Shown: positions 13,643-25,947 of the stretch, in pieces
Position numbering within the stretch: position 1 is the stretch's first letter
Layout: each line of letters starts with the position of its first letter
Origin: Bagarius yarrelli
Lineage: Eukaryota > Chordata > Actinopteri > Siluriformes > Sisoridae
Assembly: GCA_005784505.1 (NCBI GenBank)
Contig: VCAZ01000001.1
Span: forward strand, 8,906,097-8,970,096
DNA length: 64,000 bases
Direction of reading: 5' to 3'
Notes under the pieces: model-generated
What the model saw: only the letters and a program-made list of their open reading frames with translations
Told to the model about the DNA's origin: nothing
Databases searched by the model: none
Translations under genes and position numbers: made by a program

Positions 13643-14861
13643 TCCCAATAATTAGATTAGCACGTCAATCTTTCCTAGGTTTAACTTGACCCCTTGCTGC
13701 TTAATGGTCATTAAATTCACGCATAAGATTGCTGGGGTAAAAGTGCTAATGGGCCAGAAGTGCTAATAGGTCATGGGTGGACTTCAGAAAGACACTGCAG
13801 CTTTTCTCAATTCTTGGATATTTTTAATAAAATCGAAATTATTTATTTTTAAGCTCTGTTTATATAAGAGGGCAGGAAGTGAGTCAGACGCAGGCGTTTC
13901 CTATTCATAATTCCGTATCAGATTCATCTTAACTCACCATCTATCTCACAGATGACACCTACGACTGATACGCATGGATTCCCAGCCTGACCTAATAGTG
14001 ATGTGGTGTTCATAAACCATTAGTTCAATTTGGACAAATCCTTAAGATGACTCGGTTCATTTCATATTTACCACGCATGCACAACATTTTATAGGTTCTG
14101 GGAGAAAAACATGATTGGTTCATCTCCGGAGTCGATCATTACTTACATGACAGCCTGCAAGAGACAGCCTAGTTTAAAGAGCCGGTTAAGCAGTAAATGA
14201 ATCATTTCTGTATTTTGCCTTTGGCTGAGTTATAGTCTTTTTTTATTCTAAACGTGATCGCTTGAGTGAGTAGATGCGTCATGGTGATCAGCTATTAATG
14301 CCTAACACAGTAACTCTATTTTGCTGAAACGAAGGACAAGACTTGAAAAAAAAAAAGATGAAATGATTCATTTTGCAGAATAAGTTTGAAAGGTACGAGT
14401 CAGTAAAATGATCCAAATTTCCCATTACTATAACCTACTGTTCTGTTTTGCTGTTAGAAAATCTCTATTAAGATCTGACCAATCAGCTCATTCAGAGTGA
14501 AGCAGAAAGAGCTCTTCTATAATGATAATAATAACCACGTACTGGCACAGACAGCTTTCTGCTCTAATGATTGACGTTTTAGGCTTCGAAATTGAAAACA
14601 TAATTCCTTAAACAAATATTCCTGTTTCTTCATTATACGAACACACACGCACACACGCTACGGTAGAGATAATAACAGGAGTTATTTGCACATCCTATTG
14701 TCTATATAACAAAGAGAGTGAAGTTGATTTACGACTTCATGACATCCTGATTTATTATTTGTTTTCTTATTTAATTGCGCCTCTATATATTTTATAATGA
14801 TTTGTTTAAAAAATCTGACATGACGTTGAATCAAAAGGTAAAACTGAGTAAGAATTAACAA

Positions 14862-15420
14862 CTAAAAGCAAGCAAGAAAGAAAGCAGGAACGGAAGAGTA
14901 AGACAAAAAAGGAAGAAAAGAACAAAAAGACAAAAAATGAAAATGAGAAGAAAAATTTAAAGAAGAAAAAAAAGCATGAAAGATAAAGAACTAAAAAGAA
15001 AAAGACAGACCAATTGAAAAAAAGAAAAAAGAAAGAAAAGGAAAGGAAAGAATGGACATTTGGGACAAAAACCATTAAGGAGATAGAAATTTTAAAGAAG
15101 TAAAAAACAAAAGAGCATTTGAAAAAAAAAGTCAGAAAGAAAAGGAAAAAAATTCAAAGAAAAAAAATGTGAGTAAAGAAAAGAAAGATTATAGAGACAA
15201 AAAGGGATAAAAGAGAAAGAATGAAAAAGTAAGAAAAAAAAAGAAAATTGGAAAAAATAAGTAGGAAATGAACATTTGAAGGAGACAAAAAAATGAAAGA
15301 AAAAGAAATTTTAAAGAAAAAGTAATGAAAGAAGCAAAGAGAGAAAGAAAATTTAACAGAGACAAAAATATTTAAAAAGAAAAAGAAAAAGGAACCAATT
15401 AGAATAAGAAACAATAAGGC
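14862..15420. repeat. Polypurine tract, about 560 bp
   Basis: The plus strand is almost entirely A and G (AAAGAAAAAG, GGAAAGGAAAG and similar) with only isolated pyrimidines. The complementary strand gives Phe/Ser-rich false open frames. Long polypurine tracts can form triplex structures. Confidence 0.85.
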
Positions 15421-15625
15421 AGGACAGGTAGACAGTAAAAGATGGTTATCAGATTATACTGGTTCAGCATGAGGAACCTCACATTCCATTTCCACCCCAT
15501 TCCAGAAATACAAAAAAAACTCTGGTTTAAACAAGTGAAAAAGACGAGCTGTCCAAGCATCGAGTACAGTCCCGCTCACACGTGCCTAATAATAGAAAGC
15601 TTTGCAAAATGTTCCGGCTCTAGTG

Positions 15626-15626
15626 G

Positions 15627-15667
<41 letters not shown>
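15626..15667. repeat. (CA)n microsatellite
   Basis: CGCGCG followed by about 18 CA units. Confidence 0.95.
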
Positions 15668-15670
<3 letters not shown>

Positions 15671-16342
15671 GGATCCGCCGAACACCTGTGTGATGAAACA
15701 GGTACAAGAGGAAAAAAAGGAAAGTTACATGCAAGTTGCCTGGAAATTCTGCAAGGTTTCTTAGAAACATGATGCCTGATAAGATTGCAACTGTTACACT
15801 GGTTGAAACTACGCAATCACAATTCAGGTTACAATCTTTGCTTGGCAACACTGATAATATGGTGTGGGCGGAGCTTAAATTGGCACAGGACGCCGAGTTG
15901 ACAAAGATATTCATCATAGAATAATCCCACGGCAATGACATTGTGGCATTTATTTCCTTTCTGACTAAATTTGACTGAATGCTTTTATCTTAGTAAAACT
16001 TCTTTATAAAAGGTTGCTTACTTTACGGCCAGGTGGCTTGGCATTAGCTACCGATTTATAGAAACAGATTTACCAGGAATTTACCAAAAAGAGTCAATAC
16101 GTATCATGTCCGTACTAGCCCCAGCTCTAGTTAGCATCATCTTAGATATCTCAACTTAGATATCATACAACTTACAAGAATTAAGACGAAAACAGATACT
16201 CTGCCACTAATTTGCCAACTCTGAGGGAAATGTCCCTTCACCTACAGGTCATTAGCATTTTTCCATCTCCTATCGGGGCAAGAACACTGGCCGAGAACTC
16301 GTGACGACACTCCTGTCACTCATCTAACACCGTCTCCATTAG

Positions 16343-16600
16343 GGGTGTGACGAGACACTTATCCCACGAGAAGAGATGAGACGCGAGACTGGGTTCACGA
16401 GAACAAGAGGGGATTTTTTGACTTTTTATGAAAAATCTTTAACGATGAAATACAGAGAAAAATAGCCTTTTATTCAACTGAAAAACAGGAAATGCATTTT
16501 AAAATCAACTTGTACTTTACAAAATTAAACTTCGAATTGAATGAATTATATGCAGTAATTAACAACATATAAACACTGTGCAAAATGTTTTGCCACACTC
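16343..16600. mobile_element. Possible hAT-like element fragment
   Basis: Starts GGGGTGTGACGAGACACTTA with a GAGATGAGACGCGAGAC stretch typical of fish hAT-type ends, then an A-rich body. No transposase frame and no second end located. Confidence 0.3.
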
Positions 16601-16894
16601 GTTTCATTAATTTGTGTGGTGGCAGCGGTTAAACTCTGGTGGAAAAAAAAAAAAAAAAAGCCACGCATCTCACCCGGCAAGTCCAGCCTGTGTAGCGAGG
16701 CTAAATCTTACAATGTTTGCATATTGCCTCTGTTTTGTCTATCATTCTTTCGTCGTTTCTTACAGACTAAACTGTTTATTGGGTTTGGACCTGGTAATTT
16801 TGGGTCAGCACTCGTTCTGCCTGTCAGTACCGCACATTATGAAAACTACAGCAGGGGGCAGAGCCTTTTCTTAAAGAGCCCCAAAGTTATGACA

Positions 16895-17274
16895 TAGCCT
16901 CCCTATGAATGTTCGACAATCAGACACAGCCTCAGTGTTTAAGTCCAGGCTAAAAACGTATTTCTTTAGTCGAGAATTTTGTATAGATTCCCCTTAGATA
17001 AAGGAGCAGATCTGAGAGACTGATGGATGTTGAGTATTATGGTGATCTGGTATGTTTAGATCTGTCTTCCCCTCTCTCATTGATCGCGGCTGGTTGCTTA
17101 ACATATCAGGGAGCCCTCATGTCTGTGTTTCCCTCTGGTTCTCCTTTTTTTATGCTGTCCTAGTTAGTCTTGCCGGGGTCCATGCTTGCACTCTACATTA
17201 AATACTCAAAATCACTCCATACACTGTGATTACAATGTCACTTAACTGTTTTCCTTCTTTTTTGTCTTTCTTCC

Positions 17275-17310
<36 letters not shown>

Positions 17311-17785
17311 ATGTAGAGCCACAACTCTCTTCCGCTCAGTCGACTGCCATTGATCACACTGACGCTCTCTTCAGCACTGTCGAGCCACAACTGAGCTGCC
17401 ATTGATCCAGACTCCAGCTCCACCCCGGACCTGTCAGACCCTTTCCCGTGACCCGCTCCAGTTGATGATCACATCACCAGGGTGACCGAGGACGTTCCAC
17501 TCCGCCATAAAGACGATCCAGCTGTTCTTTAAGGACTTGTGATTTAAGTTGCTCACACACACAGTGTAACGACATAATTCCCCCTGTTGAGTCTGGTTAC
17601 TCTCAAGGTTTCTTCCTATTCCGTCTCGGAGTTTTTCCTTGCCACCGTCGCCCCCGGCTTGCTCATCAGGGACAAACTGATTTCTGGTTCGTTTTCATCT
17701 TATAATTTCTTTGACTGTGTAAAGCTGCTTTGTGACAATGACCATTGTAAAAAGGGCTACACAATAAAATTGAATTAAATTCTGT
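16895..17785 (+). mobile_element. L2-type LINE 3' end
   Basis: At about 16918 the plus strand encodes SDTASVFKSRLKTYFFS, the C-terminal signature of L2-clade reverse-transcriptase proteins, followed by stops and a long 3' UTR. The UTR has CTCAAGGTTTCTTCC, GGAGTTTTTCCTTGCC and TGTAAAGCTGCTTTGTGAC, and ends in ATAAAATTGAATTAAATT. The rest of the open frames is missing, so the copy is dead. A (CT)n run (17278-17307) lies inside. Confidence 0.7.
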
Positions 17786-18344
17786 GTCTGAGTGAATGCA
17801 TGCCTCTGGGCTTGCTGTAGTTTGGTAATAGAGTGCGATTAACATCAATGTTAAAGATTAAGATAATAATAAAATGTAAAACAAATCAAGAAGAAAAACA
17901 TTAGGGTCACAGATAAAGGTACAAATGGAAAGGTAAGTTCTGGAACTGAAAAGTTCTTTATCCAGGACGACTTTTTCCAACCCTTTCGAAAACTAGTCCT
18001 GGAAAAAAAGACCCCGCAGCTGCAGCGGAGGCGATATGCAGACTGTGCCCTTGACCCTGTGTACACTTGTGTTGAATATGCTGACCTAGGAGTTTGCTGG
18101 GACCAACAGGCATGTGCGTGGTCATGTGGGCAGAGACGGATTCAGCTGCTGGCGATTGTTTGAGAGATAAATTCCGGATGATTCTCACTGCCCCACATCG
18201 CTATTCTGTACACTCTGCTCCACTTTACTGTCGCTGATGAGGCGGTGATATTTTTGGCTAGGCGACAAGCTAAAAGTACAGGGAAGGAAAGAGGAAAAAA
18301 TGTTCAAAGAAGATATTTCTGTGCGCAATTCACTAACGGTTGGA

Positions 18345-18760
18345 CTGAAACAATATATGGACTAAAGTATTGCAACACCTGACCATCACCCCTGTATGTG
18401 TATTTTAAACATCCTATTCTAGATGTTCTGTTCTATAAAACCTCCAAACTTCTAAAATGTGGGGATTTAATCATTTAGTGACAATAGTATTAGTGAGATC
18501 AGACACGAATGTTGCAGTCAGTGTTCAGTGGGGTTGAGTCAAAATCAGGACTCTGTACAGGGACATCAGAATTCTTTCACTAATCAAAACGTAGCATGTC
18601 TTCATGGAGATCAGGGCTTTCATGCACAGGGACATTGTCATGTTTTAGTCTCTTACTTCCAGTAAAGGAATTATTTAGCGACATTCTAGACAAATGTGTG
18701 TTTCAGACTGTTGAGAAAGAAACTTTCAGCCAGAGTGTAAGTTTTGGTACCAAATGTGTT
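18345..18760. mobile_element. DNA-transposon remnant (Tc1-like or related)
   Basis: Begins at ACTAAAGTATTGCAACACCT and continues through GGGGTTGAGTCAAAATCAGG, ACTCTGTACAGG and CACAGGGACATTGTCATG, in the order of a very common fish DNA element. No intact frame. Confidence 0.5.
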
Positions 18761-18956
18761 GATAAATAGATACAAGAGCTGTAGAATACAGTAAACAACA
18801 CATATTGGATCATTAAGTTAGAATAAAACTGTTAGCTAAAACATACACAAGCGTTTAAATGAAACCCAAAAAGCAACCAATAAGAAGACTGCTGTCTGGA
18901 TGATGCCACACACAAGAAACAATATAAATGTGGCATGGTTAAGGTATAAATATGCG

Positions 18957-19068
18957 GTTTGGAGGATTGTGCGTTGAATTCCAATCACCACCAAGTTGAC
19001 ATTGCTGGGCCCCTTAACGAGGTCCTAAACTGTTTAGTACAAGGGTGCCTGCCAAATGGCAAAAAAGT
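18957..19068 (+). mobile_element. tRNA-derived SINE (degenerate)
   Basis: AATCACCACCAAGTTGACA, TTGCTGGGCCCCTTAACGAG and the tail TGCCTGCCAAATGGC. Confidence 0.6.
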
Positions 19069-19069
19069 A

Positions 19070-22000
19070 AGTATAAATACAAATATCGTACACTTCCTGT
19101 ACAGATTTCCTGTACAGATTTTAGACACATTTATGTATTTGTTATGTAACGTAACAGAACAAGTAAGTAAGTATGACGGATATTCACACCGACTGAGCCA
19201 CGATGACGGCTGACGCACGTACAGCCCCTTTTCCACGTAAACTGAAGCCGCTTTGTCTTGACGTTTAGGTGGTCACATAATCCTACCCATATGCACAGAG
19301 AACTCAATAACTCGATGAAAACCAAAGAAGTCATTTCCGACAAGTCACTTCTGTATTTTATTGTTGCTTCTGAGCGCCTGGGCAGGAGGTATCACTTCCT
19401 GGAGTGGCAACATACCAACAAGTCATTTCGGAGAGGACAATTATTTGCCCGGGGTTGTTTCTTTTACTAGGTGACTTTTAGCTCAGGTAAAACAGAGTGT
19501 AAACTATCCAGATGCATGCGTAAATTATAACGAGTAGGAAATATTCCACCCTTAGGTATGATGTACTGATAAGAAGGTGGAGTTTTAGAAAGCGAAGAGT
19601 AAAAGGACTGTGACGCTCTGTAGTGCATTGCGCTTAACTCGTCCTGGTATCTTCCAAGTACAGTCTGCAAGTTCTTTTTGTATAAGAGCAAATGCCCTAG
19701 TTTTCGCCCTAACTTTTGCAGCACTGGGTAAAACACGAAAAGCATGGTATGATTCAACGGTTTGTGTCAGCACAGCAAACCCAAAGCTCAACTAGCAGCA
19801 GTCCAGGCTTGACTAAAAGTCACAAAAAAGTGTGACTTTACTAAAACAGACTTGACATTTGACATGAAAGGACTGCTGAGGTTCCAATTAGACAAAACAT
19901 GTTTCTTCATGCTGAGTGCACATCATTTAGAAAAAAAAAAAAGAAGAAGAGGAAGGAATATACCCAAAGTACGTCTTTCTAGATGAAAGAGATTTAACAA
20001 GATCAGTTTCAGACCTAAACCCAGGATTGCTGAATACATGATGGGTTAGGATGTATCGGTGTAAAATTAAAAGAAAGCTATTAAATGAGAAGAAAATAAC
20101 AAAAGGGAGCGATCATGTCAAGCGTCATCTCTCAGGAATCCCACCTATTCATTTCCTAAGCATGGAAAAAAATTCCCTAATTGAACTTTTCAGCTTGGTT
20201 TGGATGACCTGGTGTCTGGACAAAATACCAAAAGAGCAGGGTGGGTAACCCTCTGACCTCTTTATTCTCTCTTGTTCTTTGTGTCTATTTGGCACTCACA
20301 AATGATCTACGTCCTGCCACAGGAATCCGGGGAATGCACAAGGAACACAAAACAGTACCCAAGAACCCAAAGGCAGGGGGCCAAACCGATCTGCAAGCCT
20401 GTTAAACCATAAGTGTTTGTTTGTCCTGTCACAGCAAAACCCGTATTCGAATAACTTTAAACACGTCCCAATTTAGAACTTTAATGGATTTCTGTTCATT
20501 AATGCAGAATTTCATGCTAGCTCGTTGTTGCAGAACTGAAAGGTTTAGATAAGACATCAGCAATAAATCCAGCACAGGCGATGAATCCTGTCTTGCTGCA
20601 TAACCGCTATCGTATAAGAGCTTGCAGCAAAGTTTAAACCGGAGCTTGTCTGGATAAAAAAGAAAACCAAAAAGAAGAAAAAGCATTTATTCATTTTGTA
20701 TTGTCTTTTTTCTCCTTGAATGAAAGAATCTGTGAAAAACGAGGAAAAAAACGAAATGAACCTGAGGTAACGGAATAACTAGCCTGATGAAAGATGGTTT
20801 AATTAACACCAAAAACAAAGAATGCATGAGTAAAACCAGATACTAATGCTAGCAGCGGAAGGGGTGTGAGAAGCATGAGGAATGTGAAACATGAGGAATT
20901 TACTACCCCCTACCTCCATTATGACCCCTCACACTGTTGATTTACCTGCACACTGAAAGAAAGTAATGGGAGACAATTAGGAGCTTTAAAGGCAAAGGAA
21001 AGAGAGATTAAACCCGTTTCTCCTCTCTTGTTCGAGTCCCTGAGGCGATGTGTGTATCGACCGAGCACTTTAATATATCCTATGTGCAGATATCTGCACC
21101 AGGAGGTAGGGACGAAGAGAGAGATAGAAAACAGAGCAAGTCCTGGCAGGCCGCCGCACTCCATATTTCAGAGACGGACGTGGAAAACTACAGAAAGAGG
21201 GGAGTAGGGGCTGCTTTACGTTAGAGGAGAGGTATTTAGGGTAGTCCTGGGATTTAAAAAGGGCGGTCCTGCAACGATCCAGAGCGCTGAAGAAGAAGAA
21301 GTGAGTGGTGGGGTGTGTATCCGATTAGCATGCTTCTTCCTCGCTGCTGATGACCGCGATAAAGTTTTTACCTCATAATCCTCCCGGCTTTTTCAAACGC
21401 ACTAAACGCTGCCCGGTTTCGGTAGCGAGAAATAAAATAATGCCCGGAAACCACATTCTAACATCTCTGTCTTCATCCGGTCATTGAGCACCTGAGCAAG
21501 CACACCTGGAAGATTTATTTCACACCTCATATGAGTAAAGTTACACATATTTCCCTTTGGCTACTGCTGGGCTTGTCATTTAAAGTGTATGAAGCTTGTT
21601 GTACGATTTTTGCAAAAGACGGTTAAACACACGCTTTAATTTTACATTACAGCACACGTTCATAAACATCTAATAACAAAAAAAAAACAAACAAATAATT
21701 AAACGTGCCGACAACAGTTTAAAGTGAACCCCTGGGGCTATATCACTCTTGTGATACATAAAGAGTTGCTTCAGTTTGTCGTTAGGGGTGTACAAACTTT
21801 TGCACTCGACTTCATAAATCTTGGATTTTTATTGTCGGAAGCGTGTTTGGTGCTAAAACTGTGACGGAACACAAACTGAAGGAAGGAGTCACGTTTCCAT
21901 TCCGGATAGTGATTCTTCCTTCCAGACTTGGTGCAAACACACACACACAGTGGAAGTTAGGAAGGACATAATCATGTCCATGAAGGAAATGCTGTCACTC

Positions 22001-22620
22001 CGATTGTTGTCCTTCTAGAGAAAAGAAAATGAACAATTGAACAGGAAGCGGTCGCGGTCCAAAGAGATCCGTTGAGCTTGTGTTTCTCTCTCGACCTCGA
22101 TTGTCACATCCTTTATTGTATTCGCACATGACGCCATCTTTTTAACTTCTCACCTGGACGCAACACAGAAATTCCAACGTGGTGATCTGCTGCTCTATCT
22201 GCACCGGTTTACAGTAATGCAGTGGCATTCAAAATGGCAACCGACAAAGTTATGAAGTTATCTGTGTGAGTGTGTGTGTGTGTGTACAAGACAGTTGTGG
22301 TTAATGGAGATTATGTAAGAAAATCACAGACATGCTCCCACTCTTTACAACTGCATAGCAGGCGCGGCTCCAGAGGAAAAAGTGGTAGATACGGGATGAG
22401 TGAAGTGTAAGATGAGAAGCAGGAGTAGGATAACTGGCTCACGAGTGCACTTTAGCGACCGCACAGTCTGAACCGAGCTCTTAAAATAGATTGCAGGACA
22501 AATAGAATGCAGGAAAAGTCATGCATCAACTGCGTGGCACAGGCCAAACTCGTAAATGGGAATTTTTGAATTAAATTGCAAAAAAAAGAAAAAAAAAGAA
22601 AATGTGAACATTTTTTTACA
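19070..22620. other. Intronic DNA, few recognised features
   Basis: A 13-bp tandem (TTCCTGTACAGAT twice, about 19096-19121), a TATA-like ATTTAAAAAGGGCGG near 21255 followed by GAAGAAGAAGAAGTGAGT (donor-like, about 21300), and a short GT run at 22266-22285. No coding exon supported. Confidence 0.4.
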
Positions 22621-22624
22621 TGTC

Positions 22625-22795
22625 TAATATTTGGCAGACATCTTTATCCTGAGCAACCACTTTTTTTTAGCCATCCCAGCAGCTAAGGGTCAGTGGCCTT
22701 ACTCAGGGGGCCCTGTAATGGCACTGGGAATTAAACCCATGAGCTTCTGATCAACATCTTAACCACTAAGCCCACCCTTCCCCCACATTCTGCTT
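22625..22795 (-). mobile_element. Complete tRNA-derived SINE
   Basis: Tail-first ATTTGGCAGACATCTTTATCC, body GTGGCCTTACTCAGGGGGCC, head ATCTTAACCACTAAGCCCA. Confidence 0.75.
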
Positions 22796-23439
22796 GTGAA
22801 CGCAGGATTCCTCAACACGGAGTTCACGGAAGTGACGTCAATTTAAACCGGCTGCTCATAGCGGCAACAGCGAATAGTTTGCACATTGTTGTCATCTGGT
22901 TAGATGAAACAAGGCGTGGGTTTTTTTTCAGTTTTACACTTGACAATGACACAGTGCCAACTCATTACATGTGGCATTTTACTTTCCGCACAAGCTGTGA
23001 TTAGCTAGTCCACTAAACCAAGTCATAGCTTGCTTGCTGCTTAGATGTTGTGGTTGCTTGGAAACGACACAAAATGTCTAAGGCGACAAAATACCTAGCA
23101 TGATGCAGTGCCGTACGATAAGCTAGTTAATACAAACCAAAGAAAGATTTATTTTGTTATAAGCATTAATGTAACAGATCGTGTTCGCGCTCTCAAAACA
23201 CCTCGACTGAGGTGTGTACTGTGACACGCTAATGAGTAATTAAAGTTTTGACCTTGACGAGATTCACAAATTTAAATGCAACCTACACACCAAATGAACA
23301 TTTGACAACAGGATCCTGCCAAAGCTAACAAGCGGCAGCGGTTTGCTCCCTCAGCGGTTGACAAATAAATCTGTCTAAAAATATTGAGACAGCTGACTAT
23401 CGCAATTTTTTTTTCACAATAGTGTATTAATATTTTAAT

Positions 23440-23680
23440 CTTTAGTATTAAAACATATTTAAATTATGCTATGAACGTATTTACGTTTCTGTTAATATTT
23501 AACTAAAACTTTCAGTGAATGTCAAACGACTTCCTCCTCCACTCATGTACGGCCATTGTCTTAAAAACAAGCATAACGGTGATTTTTTTTTTGGTATTTG
23601 ATTTATATTTGATATTTTTAAGTATTGCAATACAATTTATCGATATCTTGTATTGACACTAACGTATTGTAAAATGTGGC
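23440..23680. repeat. Dispersed repeat, copy 2 (unclassified)
   Basis: Second copy of the 5061-5300 repeat: GTCAAACGACTTCCTCCTCC, ATTGTCTTAAAAACAAGCAT and ATCGATATCTTGTATTG. Same orientation. Confidence 0.55.
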
Positions 23681-24344
23681 CCTTGATAAATCACAGTCCT
23701 ATACACAAATAAGCAGATAATATCCCAAACACAAAATCTGCTACTGATTTGTCCTCCAAAACCAAACCAAAAGTTCTGTGACTGCTTTTAAAACAAAACT
23801 TATTAATACAATTCTGCAAAAATAATTAAAGGAAAAGACATTTGATGAAATATAAATTGCACATTTCCAGGAAAGCCGCCACATTTTTTACGGTCAGCGG
23901 GGAGAGAAAATAAAACCCAATTTCCAGGAACATATTTTCGGTTAAATACAAATTTGCCATTTTGTGTTGAGTCATGGCTGCGATAATCTGGAAAACTGAA
24001 AAAGCTGACCATAAAATGTGTTTTTTTGTTTTGGTGAGCAGGAACAGAATGGCTACAGATTGGAAATAGGTTGGCGCTATTGGTGGAAAGAGTGTAAAAA
24101 AAGCAAAGTCTTGGACGGAGCTAGAATAAATGAACATAACACGGATCAATATGACGGGATCGACCCAGAAAAAGACAACAAACTGAACTGGAGTTAAAAT
24201 TTTGGTTCGGTCCCTGTCCCAGAATGGAAATCTTCTCTTCCAAACTTTAAGGAAAATGTTGGACAAGAAACTGAAAAAGCTTTAAATCTTTAAACTCGTA
24301 TAAATTCAGAGTTACTGCACTGAAGACAAACCGTCTTTTTCTCC

Positions 24345-24600
24345 TAACTCATGGTGGCCCAGCCCCCTGCTGCATTCGCTTGACCCCTGACCCCCCTGGG
24401 ACACTTAGGGTTCTGCTCTGAAAACAGGATTGATTTCCCTCAGAATGCACCCCCACTGTTTTAGGCTGAGGGAGCGCGAACGTGCCAACTTGCATGCACA
24501 GCCCCACGTGTCACTGCCGTTTCGACCCCCTTAGGGCTAATCCCCTTTGACGTGAGCTGAAGTGCCCCCCCCACTCACCCACTTTTTTCCCTTGTTCTGC
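24345..24600. promoter_or_regulatory. GC-rich candidate intronic control element next to wnk1 exon 1
   Basis: This block is clearly richer in G+C than the AT-rich DNA around it and lies 0.4-0.7 kb inside wnk1 intron 1. It holds TGACCCCTGACCCC at 24381, a direct repeat with one-base spacing (DR1 type, bound by HNF4/RXR/COUP receptors), an E-box CACGTG at 24505 and a CRE-like TGACGTGA at 24548. Motif matches only; function is inference. Confidence 0.3.
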
Positions 24601-25012
24601 CAGTAGAACTAAAATAAGAAGAGGAAACGCACATCCAGATTTGGCTCTGTTGTCATCACTCTGTAAGCCGGATTTGCGTTTCTACACCTCAAGTGTTACC
24701 TGTTAAAAGTAACCCGAGAAATCAAGAATGACACTTCGGAGGAGGAAAAGAAATTGTTTTTGCAAAATACACAGCTAGCGAAGTTTTCTCATGCTCGTTC
24801 CATTTTTTTACTAACCTTCAAGATGCACCGTGAGAATCTCAGCCACAAAAAAGACTTCCTGCGCTGCTCGGTTTTCAACACGGCAAAAACCTGTTTGCTT
24901 ATTCTGTGTTTTTTCTACTCAGATGCCCTGCAGCTGCCACATCACAGCAACCTACTTAAATCACTCTACTTTGACTACTGTGCAATTTTTTTTTTTTTAA
25001 TTCTTTAGTCTT

Positions 25013-25014
25013 AC
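25013..25014 (-). other. wnk1: Splice donor of wnk1 coding exon 1
   Basis: The minus strand reads CTTCAG then GTAAGAC, a near-consensus donor placed exactly after the conserved CELQ, where vertebrate WNK genes carry an intron. Confidence 0.93.
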
Positions 25015-25746
25015 CTGAAGTTCGCACCACGCTACTTCCACGGTTGTCTCGGTATCCAAGCCCTTGTAGACGGTTTTAAAAGAGCCGCGTCCAATCTCGA
25101 TGTCAAACTTCAGAAAGCGGCCGTCCGGCGACGTCCCGACCGCTTTTGTTTCCACCTCCTCGTCCTCCTGGACCTTTTTTTCAGCCTCTCTTTGCTCTGC
25201 TTCCACGCGAGCCTTAGCCGCCTCTTTTTCCTCGTCGCATTTCTCAATCGCGTCACCTTCACCTTCTCGCTTCCCGACTGCTGATTCAGGCTGCACGGCT
25301 GCTGTGCAAGGAATCTTACTCTGGATCCATATAACAGTTTCCTGCACACATGGGATCTGCTTGTCTTGCGCAGCATTGGGGTCGAGTCCACCTCCTTCAC
25401 CCACATCCTCCACTTGCTCCTCTACTACAACGGCTTTACAGACCTCCGGTGCTCGATCGGGAGTGGAACTTGCACCAGAAGAGCCGACAGACACGTCACA
25501 GTCCGGGAGGGACGTAGGGATGCAGGCTTTACTCGGGAGGTCGAGCGCCGTGACGTTCGAATCGCAAATGACACTGCGGCGAAAAAATCTGTGTTCTGCC
25601 GTCTTCAGATCTTTGTCCATGGTGTGGCGGCGGTGCCGGACCTCAACCACCATCTTTTCACCCAGCATCGAATCAGAGCCGGAGCCATTCACATTTTTAG
25701 GTGGAGGAGCCAGGAACTCCATTTCCTTGTTCGAGTTTTTGGACAT
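25015..25746 (-). CDS. wnk1: WNK1 serine/threonine kinase, first coding exon
   Basis: WNK1 is a cytosolic, chloride-sensing kinase that phosphorylates SPAK/OSR1 to control cation-chloride cotransporters. Seen: 244 codons. The N-terminus has RHRRHTMDKD, whose Thr42 fits the Akt consensus RxRxxT and matches the Akt site of mammalian WNK1, followed by EHRFFRRSVICDSN, a WNK1 hallmark. Residues 160-199 are charged and coiled-coil-like. The kinase domain starts near 211 with the glycine loop GRGSFKTVYKG (219-229); Lys224 is the unusual WNK catalytic lysine, and Cys241 in VAWCELQ fills the position where other kinases have lysine. The frame ends at CAG followed by donor GTAAG at 25014, a phase-0 junction as in mammals. 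I start at the ATG at 25744-25746 (A at -3); codons upstream are non-ATG up to an in-frame TAA at 25786-25788. The low-complexity middle (70-195) differs from mammals, as is usual in fish. Whether this is the wnk1a or wnk1b copy cannot be told. Identity is very secure. Confidence 0.96.
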
Positions 25747-25777
25747 CTTCACTTCCAAACAAAGAAAAAAAAAATCA
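25747..25777 (-). promoter_or_regulatory. Acceptor-like tract just before the wnk1 start codon
   Basis: On the minus strand a branch-like CTGAT and a run of T are followed by CTTTGTTTGGAAG then TGAAG directly before ATG. Either AG (25752-25753 or 25747-25748) could serve as a 3' splice site, which would place the 5' UTR on a separate upstream exon. Mammalian WNK1 carries its 5' UTR in the same exon, so this may be chance. Confidence 0.25.
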
Positions 25778-25947
25778 GCAAACTCTTAAAAAAAATAAAT
25801 AATTACGAAAGTTGGAATCAAACCACAAATGTAAACTTTTGGAATCGGCAAAATAAAGTTTGGCGGGAGCCTCAGGTTTTTTTGCCAGGTACTTATAAAC
25901 AGTTAGCGATACACTCTGTAGAGCCTGAGCGCAAAAGTGGAGGAGTT

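Larger units (their letters stand above)
1..25012 (-). other. wnk1: wnk1 intron 1 (5' part, at least 25 kb)
   Basis: Everything downstream of the exon 1 donor to the window edge is inferred to be intron. The next WNK1 exon should begin with the strongly conserved DRKLTKSE-type sequence and continue into the HPNIVRFYDSW region. I do not see it in any minus-strand frame, so exon 2 probably lies outside the window. The interval is filled with SINEs, simple repeats and DNA-transposon remnants, listed separately. Confidence 0.75.

Noticed and set aside
14806..15414. Phe/Ser-rich minus-strand frames that look like membrane proteins
   Set aside because: Complement of the polypurine tract.
21250..21312. 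TATA-like box, GC box and a donor-like GTGAGT on the plus strand
   Set aside because: No open frame or acceptor partner; motif matches alone.
1..25012. Search for wnk1 exon 2 on the minus strand
   Set aside because: No frame shows the conserved DRKLTKSE or HPNIVRFYDSW blocks; exon 2 is taken to lie beyond the window.
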